This document shows positions 6,701-14,567 of a DNA stretch of 14,679 bases, one piece after another. The stretch covers positions 1 to 14,679 of the forward strand of contig JAVEXZ010000027.1 in NCBI GenBank assembly GCA_034003765.1, written 5' to 3'. The number at the start of each line of letters is the position of its first letter. Position 1 is the first letter of the stretch. Both the position numbers and the translations under genes were made by a program. Source of the DNA: JAAZGD01 sp034003765 (GTDB lineage: Bacteria > Bacillota > Clostridia > Peptostreptococcales > Anaerovoracaceae). The notes below the pieces were generated by a model, which was not told the origin of the DNA, did no database searches, and saw only the letters and a list, made by a program, of their open reading frames with translations.

Positions 6701-7444
6701 GTTTCCAAATATCGTGATTGGTATATTTCCACTCCGGTATTTGATGGAGCCAGCGAAATGGATATTATAGACTTAATGAAAGAATCTGGCTTCCCAGAAT
6801 CAGGAAAGGTTCCCTTAAGAGACGGGAGAACGGGAGAATTCTTTGATAACCACGTTACCGTTGGCTATATGTATATGTTAAAGCTCCATCACTTGGTTGA
6901 TGATAAAATTCACGCAAGAAGCACAGGACCTTACTCCTTGGTTACCCAGCAGCCATTGGGTGGTAAAGCACAATTTGGAGGACAGAGGTTTGGAGAGATG
7001 GAAGTATGGGCACTGGAAGCTTATGGTGCAGCATATACACTGCAAGAAATATTGACTGTAAAATCTGATGATATAGCTGGCCGTGTAAAAACCTACGAGG
7101 CAATTGTTAAGGGTGAAAACATTCCAGAGCCAGGGATTCCAGAATCTTTCAAGGTTCTTATTAAGGAAATGCAGTCCTTGGGCTTAGATGTGCGAATTTT
7201 AGCAGAGGATGACCGAGAGGTTGAAATTAAAGAGACTGTAGAACTAGAAGATATTTGTGGAACAATTCAGGATGCAGAAATAGAAGTTGATTCTGATGAA
7301 AGCAAAGAAGAATTGATCCTTCAAGATGAAGAAGAATGGACAGAAGATGTTGCAGAGGAAGCAGAGACCCAAGATACTAAAGAAGAAGCTTCGATAGAAG
7401 ACAGTAAAGAAGAATTGGCGGACGATTTAGTGGATGAAGAGTAA
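3722..7444 (+). CDS. rpoB: DNA-directed RNA polymerase subunit beta
   Basis: Beta subunit (1240 residues), one of the two halves of the RNA polymerase active-site cleft. The opening PVEFGRRTRMSYSKINEV matches Gram-positive beta. The rifampicin region (GSSQLSQFMDQTNPLAE, residues 484-500, then THKRRLSALGPGG) has the wild-type Asp493, His503 and Ser508, predicting a rifampicin-sensitive enzyme. Further landmarks are RMCPIETPEGPNIGLI, WEGYNYEDAIVLNERL, GDKMAGRHGNKGV and LGGKAQFGGQRFGEMEVWALE near the C-terminus. From about residue 1163 comes a 78-residue tail rich in Asp and Glu. ATG 3722 is the start: AGGAG at 3709-3713 is 8 bases away, whereas an in-frame GTG at 3713 overlaps that binding site. 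It has its own upstream promoter and runs into rpoC after 18 bases. Confidence 0.99.
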   Translation: MPKPVEFGRRTRMSYSKINEVAEMPNLIQIQTESYEWFITEGLKEVFEDISPIKDYAGNLVLEFIDFSLNEPPKYEQEECKERDVTYASPLKVKVRLVNKETGEVKEQEVFMGDFPLMTEKGTFIYNGAERVVVTQLVRSPGPYYNYSTDKSNNKLFSTTVIPNRGAWLEYETDSNEIISVRVDRTRKQPATTLLRAFGIGTDREILEIFGEDPRLLKTLEKDTTETYEEGLKEIYRKLRPGEPPTVDSARSLLDSLFFDAKRYDLAKVGRYKYNKKLGLSNRIIGCIAAEDIVDPNTGEVLLSENEMITRELGFQIEDSGVKSVLVYGTNKEKEVTKVVGNNFVPWRKYVKDPSNQVKLPPRVYYPVLKEILENTKKKDLHEELMARKNELSPKHIIVDDVIASFSYILNLNYGVGNVDDIDHLGNRRLRTVGELLQNQFRIGLARMERVVKERMTIQDIEVTTPQALMNIRPVTAAIKEFFGSSQLSQFMDQTNPLAELTHKRRLSALGPGGLSRERAGFEVRDVHYSHYGRMCPIETPEGPNIGLIGSLTTYGRINEYGFIEAPYRLVEKGSGRVTEKIDYLSADEEEMMIIAQANEPLDSKGFFANIKVASRGAGGEIDLVARENIDYMDVSPKQVVSVATAMIPFLENDDANRALMGANMQRQAVPLMITEAPIVATGMEYKAACDSGVVVLARNSGIVKYVDAEMIIIKRDDNQGEDVYKLLKFKRSNQGTSINQKPIVFSGEKIAVGEVIADGPSTDCGEIALGKNLLVGFMTWEGYNYEDAIVLNERLIMEDTLTSIHIEEYESEARDTKLGPEEITRDIPNVSEEALKDLDEEGIIRIGAEVTSLDILVGKVTPKGETDVTAEERLLRAIFGEKAREVRDTSLRVPHGETGIVVDVKVFSRENGDELLPGVNKLVRCYVATKRKISVGDKMAGRHGNKGVISRILPEEDMPFMDNGQALEIMLNPLGVPSRMNVGQVLEVHLGLVSKYRDWYISTPVFDGASEMDIIDLMKESGFPESGKVPLRDGRTGEFFDNHVTVGYMYMLKLHHLVDDKIHARSTGPYSLVTQQPLGGKAQFGGQRFGEMEVWALEAYGAAYTLQEILTVKSDDIAGRVKTYEAIVKGENIPEPGIPESFKVLIKEMQSLGLDVRILAEDDREVEIKETVELEDICGTIQDAEIEVDSDESKEELILQDEEEWTEDVAEEAETQDTKEEASIEDSKEELADDLVDEE

Positions 7445-7462
7445 GGAAAGGGGAGATACTCC

Positions 7463-10400
7463 TTGAGTGAAAACAATAACATAAACTATGAACTGAATAA
7501 TTTTGAATCCCTGCAAATTGGACTGGCTTCCACGGATAAAATCTTAAGCTGGTCTCATGGAGAAGTAACAAAACCTGAGACTATTAATTACCGTACATTA
7601 AAGCCAGAAAAAGACGGTTTATTCTGTGAGAAGACTTTTGGACCAATGAAGGACTGGGAGTGCCACTGTGGTAAATACAAAAAAATAAGATACAAAGGCA
7701 TTACCTGTGATCGTTGTGGTGTTGAAGTAACAAAAGCTAAGGTTCGAAGAGAGAGAATGGGTCACATTGAATTGGCCTCTCCAGTTTCCCATATATGGTA
7801 TTTCAAGGGGATTCCATCTCGTATGGGCCTGATACTTGATATGTCTCCGAGAAATTTGGAAAAAATTCTGTATTTTGCATCCTATGTTGTATTGGATCCC
7901 GGAACTTCTGGCTTTGAATACAAGGAAGTATTAACAGAACAACAGTATAGAGAAGCAAAGGATGATCCTGAGATTACTTTCAAAGCTGCTATGGGAGCAC
8001 AAGCAGTGAGAGAGCTCCTTGCTAACATTAATCTGGTGGAATTGAGCCAGGAACTTAGGCAACTTTTGAAAGAGACAACAGGCCAGAAAAAGGTGCGAGT
8101 TGTAAGAAGATTGGAAGTAGTTGAGGCATTAAGACTTTCAAAAAATAAACCAGAATGGATGATTCTTGAAGTTGTACCTGTAATACCTCCAGACTTAAGG
8201 CCTATGGTTCAGTTAGATGGTGGTAGATTTGCAACCTCTGATTTGAACGACCTTTATAGGAGAGTAATAAACAGGAATAATCGATTAAAAAAATTATTGG
8301 AGCTAGGGGCTCCTGACATTATTGTTCGAAATGAAAAGCGCATGCTGCAAGAATCGGTGGATGCCCTTATTGACAATGGTAGAAGAGGAAGACCTGTAAC
8401 TGGACCAGGATCAAGACCCTTAAAATCCCTGTCCGACATGTTAAAAGGCAAACAGGGCCGTTTCCGCCAGAATCTTCTGGGTAAGCGGGTAGACTATTCT
8501 GGCCGTAGCGTTATCGTTGTTGGTCCTGAATTAAAGTTTTACCAGTGTGGACTTCCAAAGAAAATGGCCTTAGAGCTTTTCAAACCTTTTATCATGAAAA
8601 GGCTTGTGGAAGATGGCTTTGCCTACAATATAAAGAGCGCAAAGAGAATGGTTGAAAAAGTACGTGAAGAAGTCTGGGATGTCTTAGACGAAATAATCAA
8701 AGAACATCCAGTTCTTTTGAACCGTGCACCTACATTACATAGACTTGGTATTCAGGCATTTGAACCCGTATTAGTTGAAGGAAAAGCGATTAAGCTTCAC
8801 CCTCTAGTTTGTACTGCTTATAATGCCGACTTTGACGGAGATCAAATGGCAGTCCATCTCCCCCTATCTGCAGAGGCCCAATCAGAAGCCCGGTTCCTGA
8901 TGCTTTCTGTAAACAACATATTGGCTCCCAAGGATGGGTCCCCTATTACCACTCCTACCCAGGATATGATCTTGGGTATCTATTACCTTACACATCCTGG
9001 AATACAACCAGTTGATGAGCTAGTTGATGGAGAACAGGAAAAGATAAAGTCTTTTGCTGACATCAACGAAATGCAAATGGCATATCTAAATAAGGTTGTT
9101 GGCCTTCATGAGAAGGTTAGGGTTAGACGGTTTGCAGACCCAGAAGACAAAAGGGGTAAACTGGTGGTTTCCACTGTGGGAAGATTTATATTTAACATGG
9201 AATTGCCCCAAGACTTGGGATATGTTGATAGAACAAAAGACAAGTATTCTCTAGAGGTCGATTTCCTTTGCGACAAAAAGAAGCTAGGCCAAATAATTGA
9301 CAAGTGTTACAGAATTCACGGTAACACAGGAACTGCGATTATGTTGGACTATATAAAAGATATGGGTTTCCATTATTCAACTACATCAGCAATTACGATC
9401 AGTATTTCTGATATGGAAATCCCTGCCAAGAAATTCGAGATACTTGATGAATCTGAGCGACAAGTTGAGAAAAATGAAGATGCATTTAATAAGGGCCTTC
9501 TCAGCGACAAGGAAAGATATGACAAGGTTATCTCGATCTGGAGTAAGGCAACAGAAGATGTAGCCGATGCTTTAATGGATTCTCTTGGAAGCTTGAACAA
9601 CCTTTACATTATGGCTCATTCTGGAGCCCGAGGCTCTAAGAATCAGATTCGTCAGATTGGCGGTATGCGAGGCTTAATGGCCAACGCAGTTGGAAAGACC
9701 ATTGAGATTCCAATTAAAGCCAACTTTAGGGAAGGGCTTTCTGTACTTGAATATTTCATCTCCACAAATGGAGCACGAAAAGGATTGGCAGATACCGCGT
9801 TACGTACAGCTGACTCAGGTTACCTTACCCGTAGGCTTGTTGATGTTTCCCATAATGTTATTGTTAGAGTAGCAGATTGTGGAACTGATGAAGGGATACA
9901 GGTTAGGGCCTTTACAGAGGGTAAAGAGATAATTGAATCCTTGAGGTTGAGAATAATTGGAAGGATTTCTCTTCTTGATATTCCTGATCCAGAGGGTGGC
10001 TATATCGTTGGAGAAAACGAAGAGATAACCGAGGCGGCAGCCGAGAGAATTGAGGCTTGTGGAATTGAGGCGGTTGCAATAAGATCTGTAATGACATGCC
10101 ATGCCCAAGCAGGAATTTGTGCTAAATGTTATGGTAGAAATCTGGCCACTGGAGAATTAGTAAACATTGGCGAGGCTGTTGGAATAACTGCAGCCCAGTC
10201 AATCGGCGAACCAGGAACACAGTTGACTATGAGAACATTCCATACAGGTGGTGTTGCAGGGTCTGACATTACCCAAGGCTTGCCTAGGGTAGAAGAACTC
10301 TTTGAAGCCAGAAAACCAAAAGGTATCGCAGAAATTTGCGAAATGGATGGTACTGTAGAAGAAATTACAAATAACTCAAACAACACAACTGAAGTAAAGA

Positions 10401-11155
10401 TTGTGGGCGAGGAAGAGAAGGTCTATATAGTTCCTTATGGCGCAAGAATAAATGTTCGTAAGGGCGACTATGTTATGGCTGGGGACAATATTACCAAGGG
10501 CCCATTAAATCCCCACGATATTCTAAGATTAAACGGAATAGAAGGTGTTTATCAATACTTACTCAAGGAAGTTCAGAGAGTATACAAACAACAGGGTGTA
10601 GACATTAATGATAAGCACATCGAAGTAATTGTAAGCCAAATGCTTGGCAAGTATAGGATAGAAGAGGGTGGAGATACCACACTATTGCCTGGGGCCTTGT
10701 ACACTAAGCTGGAAGTAGAATCAGCTAATCAAGAGACTGCAGCTAATGGAGGAGAAGAAAGTACTCACAAACGTATTTTAATGGGTATAACAAAAGCTTC
10801 CTTATCCACAAACTCCTTCTTGTCAGCAGCATCTTTCCAAGAGACCACTCGAGTACTAACAGATGCAGCGATAAAGGGAAAGACAGACAAGCTTCTTGGG
10901 TTAAAGGAAAACGTTATAATCGGTAAGCTAATTCCTGCTGGAACTGGCATGAAGAGATATAAAGATATCATTCTAGATTACGGTGTTAACACAGAACTTA
11001 TGGACTCCTATACTCAAATGCTTTCTATGGAAGTAGAGGAAGATTACGAAGAACTTGGTGGAATGCAGGCTGTTAGCGAAGCACCTATAGAATTAGTAGA
11101 GGAAATTCAAGAAATTGACCCAAACAATCTACTGGAAGTCTCTATGGATGACTAG
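7463..11155 (+). CDS. rpoC: DNA-directed RNA polymerase subunit beta'
   Basis: Beta' subunit (1230 residues), which holds the catalytic magnesium and the clamp. The N-terminal zinc site is Cys67, Cys69, Cys82, Cys85 (CHCG...CDRCG); the catalytic NADFDGD is at 454-460 with Asp456, Asp458 and Asp460; the second zinc site is Cys806, Cys879, Cys886, Cys889; and the trigger loop contains MRTFHTGG at 923-930. No large insertion or intein was noticed, and the protein is continuous. The start is TTG 7463, 7 bases after AAAGGGGAG (7447-7455); an alternative ATG with a binding site was not found before the conserved LNNFESLQIGLAS. The C-terminus is also acidic (EVEEDYEEL, IELVEEIQEID). It is translated from the rpoB transcript. 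Confidence 0.99.
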   Translation: MSENNNINYELNNFESLQIGLASTDKILSWSHGEVTKPETINYRTLKPEKDGLFCEKTFGPMKDWECHCGKYKKIRYKGITCDRCGVEVTKAKVRRERMGHIELASPVSHIWYFKGIPSRMGLILDMSPRNLEKILYFASYVVLDPGTSGFEYKEVLTEQQYREAKDDPEITFKAAMGAQAVRELLANINLVELSQELRQLLKETTGQKKVRVVRRLEVVEALRLSKNKPEWMILEVVPVIPPDLRPMVQLDGGRFATSDLNDLYRRVINRNNRLKKLLELGAPDIIVRNEKRMLQESVDALIDNGRRGRPVTGPGSRPLKSLSDMLKGKQGRFRQNLLGKRVDYSGRSVIVVGPELKFYQCGLPKKMALELFKPFIMKRLVEDGFAYNIKSAKRMVEKVREEVWDVLDEIIKEHPVLLNRAPTLHRLGIQAFEPVLVEGKAIKLHPLVCTAYNADFDGDQMAVHLPLSAEAQSEARFLMLSVNNILAPKDGSPITTPTQDMILGIYYLTHPGIQPVDELVDGEQEKIKSFADINEMQMAYLNKVVGLHEKVRVRRFADPEDKRGKLVVSTVGRFIFNMELPQDLGYVDRTKDKYSLEVDFLCDKKKLGQIIDKCYRIHGNTGTAIMLDYIKDMGFHYSTTSAITISISDMEIPAKKFEILDESERQVEKNEDAFNKGLLSDKERYDKVISIWSKATEDVADALMDSLGSLNNLYIMAHSGARGSKNQIRQIGGMRGLMANAVGKTIEIPIKANFREGLSVLEYFISTNGARKGLADTALRTADSGYLTRRLVDVSHNVIVRVADCGTDEGIQVRAFTEGKEIIESLRLRIIGRISLLDIPDPEGGYIVGENEEITEAAAERIEACGIEAVAIRSVMTCHAQAGICAKCYGRNLATGELVNIGEAVGITAAQSIGEPGTQLTMRTFHTGGVAGSDITQGLPRVEELFEARKPKGIAEICEMDGTVEEITNNSNNTTEVKIVGEEEKVYIVPYGARINVRKGDYVMAGDNITKGPLNPHDILRLNGIEGVYQYLLKEVQRVYKQQGVDINDKHIEVIVSQMLGKYRIEEGGDTTLLPGALYTKLEVESANQETAANGGEESTHKRILMGITKASLSTNSFLSAASFQETTRVLTDAAIKGKTDKLLGLKENVIIGKLIPAGTGMKRYKDIILDYGVNTELMDSYTQMLSMEVEEDYEELGGMQAVSEAPIELVEEIQEIDPNNLLEVSMDD

Positions 11156-11173
11156 GTGTGAGCCCAGTTTTAA

Positions 11174-11203
11174 TTGACATTAACTTAAGCCAAGTGATAT
11201 AAT
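11174..11203 (+). promoter_or_regulatory. Strong extended -10 promoter of the str operon (rpsL-rpsG-fusA-tuf)
   Basis: A perfect -35 hexamer TTGACA (11174-11179) and a perfect -10 hexamer TATAAT (11198-11203) are 18 bases apart, and TGA immediately before the -10 (11195-11197) adds an extended -10 element. The start of transcription should be near 11210, giving a leader of about 80 bases before rpsL. No terminator separates it from rpoC, so read-through from rpoBC probably contributes too. Confidence 0.88.
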
Positions 11204-11292
11204 TACCGTTGGTTTTTAATACCTACTAGAGGTTTTAAATAAATATGATCCATGACTTCATAATGAAGGCTGGAGAAGAAAGGAGAAAAAGG

Positions 11293-11709
11293 ATGCCAAC
11301 AATCAACCAACTAGTACGAGAAGGCAGAGAAAAGTTTGATAAGAAAGAAAAAGCACCAGCTTTGGGAAAGGGATTAAATTCCTTGAAAAGGCGGACAACA
11401 GATATGAATTCCCCTCAAAAAAGAGGCGTTTGTACTTCTGTTAAAACCGTTACACCAAAGAAGCCTAACTCAGCACTCCGAAAAGTAGCAAGAGTAAGAC
11501 TTACAAATGGCTTGGAAGTATCTGCATACATACCAGGGATTGGACACAATCTTCAAGAGCATAGTGTTGTACTTATTAGAGGCGGTCGTGTAAAAGACCT
11601 TCCTGGAGTAAGATACCATATTGTTCGTGGAACCCTAGATACATCTGGAGTTTCTGCAAGGTCCCAAGGTCGTTCCAAGTATGGAGCAAAGAAACCTAAA
11701 GCAAAGTAA
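11293..11709 (+). CDS. rpsL: 30S ribosomal protein S12
   Basis: S12 (138 residues with this start, the Gram-positive length) lies at the decoding centre of the 30S subunit and controls accuracy. Conserved parts are MPTINQLVREGR (1-12), SPQKRGVCT (40-48), TPKKPNSALRK (54-64), YIPGIGHNLQEHSVVLIRGGR (in 79-99) and VKDLPGVRYHIVRG (100-113). The lysines of TPKKPNS and of VKDLPG, where streptomycin-resistance changes occur, are unmutated. AAAGGAG at 11279-11285 lies 7 bases from ATG 11293. In-frame ATGs at 11245 and 11263 would add 16 or 10 residues but lack a good binding site and do not match the family N-terminus. It is the first gene of the str operon. Confidence 0.98.
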   Translation: MPTINQLVREGREKFDKKEKAPALGKGLNSLKRRTTDMNSPQKRGVCTSVKTVTPKKPNSALRKVARVRLTNGLEVSAYIPGIGHNLQEHSVVLIRGGRVKDLPGVRYHIVRGTLDTSGVSARSQGRSKYGAKKPKAK

Positions 11710-11752
11710 TTTAATTTATTAATTCGTTAAAATTTCGGGAAAGACTTAGTTT

Positions 11753-11917
11753 GTGCCCATTAACATAGATGCTGGGCACCCACGACACCCTTACTATTAG
11801 AGGTGTCGAGTACCGGAAAAACTCCCTAATATATCAAGAAGAATATTTGGGGAGAGTAATCTTTTGAGAAACACTCAAAGGTGAAGAGATCGCTGAAAAA
11901 CCAGGATTAATAGTCCT
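11753..11917 (+). ncRNA. Candidate structured RNA region in the rpsL-rpsG spacer
   Basis: The 236-base gap 11710-11945 contains no gene but five successive hairpins: GTGCCCA/TGGGCAC (11753-11759 with 11773-11779), CGACACC/GGTGTCG (11783-11789 with 11802-11808), CTCCCTAATAT with ATATTTGGGGAG (11822-11832 with 11843-11854, one bulge), CTTTTGAG/CTCAAAGG (11861-11868 with 11874-11881), and a weaker AGGA/TCCT (11903-11906 with 11914-11917). None is followed by a U tract, so they are not terminators. In E. coli, S7 represses through the rpsL-rpsG junction; a related or different ribosomal-protein site is plausible. The pairing is seen, the role is inferred, and no known family was recognised. Confidence 0.5.
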
Positions 11918-11945
11918 AAGGTTTTGATGTGAGGAGGGAAGAGAA

Positions 11946-12416
11946 GTGCCAAGAAAAGGAAATATACCAAAAAGAGAAGTACTTCCAGATCCAATTTACG
12001 GTAGCATTACTGTGGCAAAACTCATCAACAGTATCATGATGGACGGCAAAAAAGGTGTAGCCCAATCCATTGTTTATGAAGCATTTGATATGATGAAAGC
12101 GACCACAGGGAGTGAACCTCTGGAAGTATTTGAGAAGGCTATGAACAATATCATGCCTCAAGTAGAAGTAAAAGCTCGTCGTGTAGGTGGTGCCAATTAT
12201 CAGGTTCCTATCGAAGTACGAGTAGAAAGAAGAGAAACTCTGGGCTTGCGATGGCTAACCAAGTACACCAGAAATCGAGGAGAAAAAACCATGGCAGAAC
12301 GTTTGGCCAAGGAACTAATGGATGCTGCCAACGGAACAGGTGGGTCGGTTAAGAAAAAGGAAGATACACATAAGATGGCTGAGGCCAATCGTGCTTTTGC
12401 CCATTATCGATGGTAG
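11946..12416 (+). CDS. rpsG: 30S ribosomal protein S7
   Basis: S7 (156 residues, standard) starts assembly of the 30S head by binding the 3' major domain of 16S rRNA, and lies at the E site. Visible motifs are MPRKGNIPKREVLPDPIYGS (1-20), the helix KLINSIMMDGKKGVAQSIVY, the conserved VKARRVGGANYQVPIEV (75-91) and the C-terminal THKMAEANRAFAHYRW (141-156). The start is GTG 11946, 8 bases after AGGAGG (11932-11937); no in-frame ATG fits the N-terminus. It follows rpsL after an unusually long 236-base spacer full of hairpins, and fusA follows after 37 bases. In enterobacteria S7 is the repressor of this operon. Confidence 0.98.
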   Translation: MPRKGNIPKREVLPDPIYGSITVAKLINSIMMDGKKGVAQSIVYEAFDMMKATTGSEPLEVFEKAMNNIMPQVEVKARRVGGANYQVPIEVRVERRETLGLRWLTKYTRNRGEKTMAERLAKELMDAANGTGGSVKKKEDTHKMAEANRAFAHYRW

Positions 12417-12453
12417 ATTACTACAAGAGTAAAAGAGAAAGGAGGAATGAAAT

Positions 12454-14517
12454 ATGCCAAGACAATTTCCACTAAATAAAACAAGAAATATCGGCATAAT
12501 GGCTCATATTGATGCCGGAAAAACTACTACTACGGAGAGAATTCTATTCTATACTGGAAAAACCCACAAGATGGGCGAGGTTCATGAAGGCGGAGCCACA
12601 ATGGACTGGATGCAGCAGGAACAAGAACGAGGCATAACCATTACCTCTGCCGCCACTACAGCCCAGTGGAAGGAACATAGAATAAACATAATCGACACAC
12701 CAGGACACGTAGACTTTACTGTGGAAGTAGAGAGATCTTTACGAGTTTTGGATGGAGCCGTTATGGTGCTTTGCGCCAAAGGCGGAGTCGAACCTCAGTC
12801 TGAAACAGTATGGAGACAAGCGGAAAAATATGGGGTACCAAAACTCATCTTTGTAAATAAGATGGATATTATGGGCGCTGATTTTCAACGAGTTGTGCAG
12901 ATGGTAAGAGACAGACTGAAGGCTAATGCCGTTCCAGTTCAGATTCCCATAGGAGCAGAAGATAAATTTGTAGGCATAATCGATTTAATCGAAATGGATG
13001 CAGAAATTTACAAGGATGACCTAGGGAAAGAATTTGAAATAACAGAAATCCCAGCAGATTTAATGGACCTAGCATTAGAAGCCAGGGAGAAAATGATAGA
13101 AGCGGCCGCAGAGGCTAGCGAAGAATTAACTATGAAGTTTCTTGAGGGAGAGTCATTTACCAAGGAAGAGATTAGAGCAGCCATTAGGCAGCTAACAATT
13201 GATGGTAAGATGATACCTGCACTTTGTGGATCTTCATATAAGAACAAAGGAGTTCAAATGCTATTGGATGCGGTGGTTGCTTTTATGCCATCTCCCATTG
13301 ATATTCCTGCAATAACAGGTGAGGTTCCTAATTTTGGAACCGTAGAAGAAAGAGCTTCTGATGATAATGGCCCATTTTCTGCCCTAGCATTTAAGATTAT
13401 GACTGACCCATTTGTAGGAAAACTTGCTTTTTTCCGTGTCTATTCTGGTAAATTATCAGCAGGGTCCTACGTTTATAATTCCACAAAGGAAAAAAAGGAA
13501 AGAATTGGCCGTTTGTTACAAATGCATGCCAATCATCGAGAAGACATAGACATGGTCTACTCGGGAGATATTGCTGCAGTTGTTGGTTTGAAATTCACCA
13601 GTACTGGTGACACATTGTGCGATGAGAAAAAACCGATTATTTTGGAATCAATGGTATTCCCAGATCCGGTTATCGAAATTGCCATAGAACCAAAAACCAA
13701 GGTGGGTCAAGAAAAAATGGGTGTTGCCTTATCCAAATTGGCAGAAGAGGATCCTACATTTAAGACTTATACCAACGATGAAACTGGTCAGACAATTATT
13801 GCTGGAATGGGAGAACTACATTTAGAGATTATCGTTGACAGGCTACTTCGAGAGTTTAAGGTTGAAGCAAATGTTGGAAAACCACAGGTTTCATACAAGG
13901 AAACTCTTACTGCACCTGCTGACGTAGACTACAAATATGCAAAGCAGTCTGGTGGACATGGACAATATGGCCATGTAAAAATCAAGGTTTACCCAAGGGA
14001 GCCAGGATCAGGATTTGAATTTAAGAGCACTATTGTTGGAGGTTCTATTCCCAAGGAATATATACCTAAGATTGAAGATGGTATTAGAGAAGCTATGAGC
14101 ACAGGCCCACTAGCAGGTTATCAGATTATGGATGTAGGTGTAGAACTTTATGATGGCTCATATCATGAGGTGGACTCCTCTGAGATGGCCTTTAAGATTG
14201 CCGCTACAATGGCATTTAGAGAAGCCGCCAAAAAAGCAAAACCAGTCTTGCTAGAACCTATCTTCAAGACTGAAGTAACAGTACCTGAAGAGTATATGGG
14301 AGATGTTATCGGAGACATAAGCTCTAGAAGAGGCCGCATTGAAGGTTCTGATGTGCATTCAGGAGCTGTAGCTGTTAAAGCTTTTGTTCCTTTATCAGAA
14401 ATGTTTGGCTATGCTACAGACCTTCGATCCAAAACCCAAGGCCGGGGAGTATATGTTATGCAATTCGACCACTTTGAAAAATTACCAAATAGCTTAATAG
14501 AAAAAATTAATCAATAA
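12454..14517 (+). CDS. fusA: Elongation factor G (EF-G)
   Basis: EF-G (687 residues) is the GTPase that drives translocation and, with ribosome recycling factor, ribosome recycling. The G domain shows AHIDAGKT (17-24, P loop), RGITITSAAT in switch I (59-68), DTPGH (81-85, with the catalytic His85) and NKMD (135-138), followed by the G' insertion. Domain III contains GMGELHLEIIVDRL, and domain IV starts around KQSGGHGQYGHV (Ser499-Gly506 in its tip loop). The C-terminal domain V carries GDISSRRGRIEG. All catalytic residues are present and length is near the family norm, so this is the canonical translocase and not a divergent paralogue. AAAGGAGG at 12438-12445 lies 8 bases from ATG 12454; an ATG at 12447 is out of frame. 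Confidence 0.99.
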   Translation: MPRQFPLNKTRNIGIMAHIDAGKTTTTERILFYTGKTHKMGEVHEGGATMDWMQQEQERGITITSAATTAQWKEHRINIIDTPGHVDFTVEVERSLRVLDGAVMVLCAKGGVEPQSETVWRQAEKYGVPKLIFVNKMDIMGADFQRVVQMVRDRLKANAVPVQIPIGAEDKFVGIIDLIEMDAEIYKDDLGKEFEITEIPADLMDLALEAREKMIEAAAEASEELTMKFLEGESFTKEEIRAAIRQLTIDGKMIPALCGSSYKNKGVQMLLDAVVAFMPSPIDIPAITGEVPNFGTVEERASDDNGPFSALAFKIMTDPFVGKLAFFRVYSGKLSAGSYVYNSTKEKKERIGRLLQMHANHREDIDMVYSGDIAAVVGLKFTSTGDTLCDEKKPIILESMVFPDPVIEIAIEPKTKVGQEKMGVALSKLAEEDPTFKTYTNDETGQTIIAGMGELHLEIIVDRLLREFKVEANVGKPQVSYKETLTAPADVDYKYAKQSGGHGQYGHVKIKVYPREPGSGFEFKSTIVGGSIPKEYIPKIEDGIREAMSTGPLAGYQIMDVGVELYDGSYHEVDSSEMAFKIAATMAFREAAKKAKPVLLEPIFKTEVTVPEEYMGDVIGDISSRRGRIEGSDVHSGAVAVKAFVPLSEMFGYATDLRSKTQGRGVYVMQFDHFEKLPNSLIEKINQ

Positions 14518-14567
14518 ATTTAGAGACTTGAGTTTATTTAAGGAAACTTATAAGGAGGAAAAGAGAG

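Noticed and set aside
11753..11854. Intrinsic terminators after rpsL
   Set aside because: The three GC-containing hairpins have no following U tract, and rpsG-fusA-tuf show no clear promoter of their own.
11753..11945. Known riboswitch or T-box in the rpsL-rpsG gap
   Set aside because: No T-box GGGTGG-type antiterminator bulge, specifier-loop pattern or riboswitch core known to me was found.
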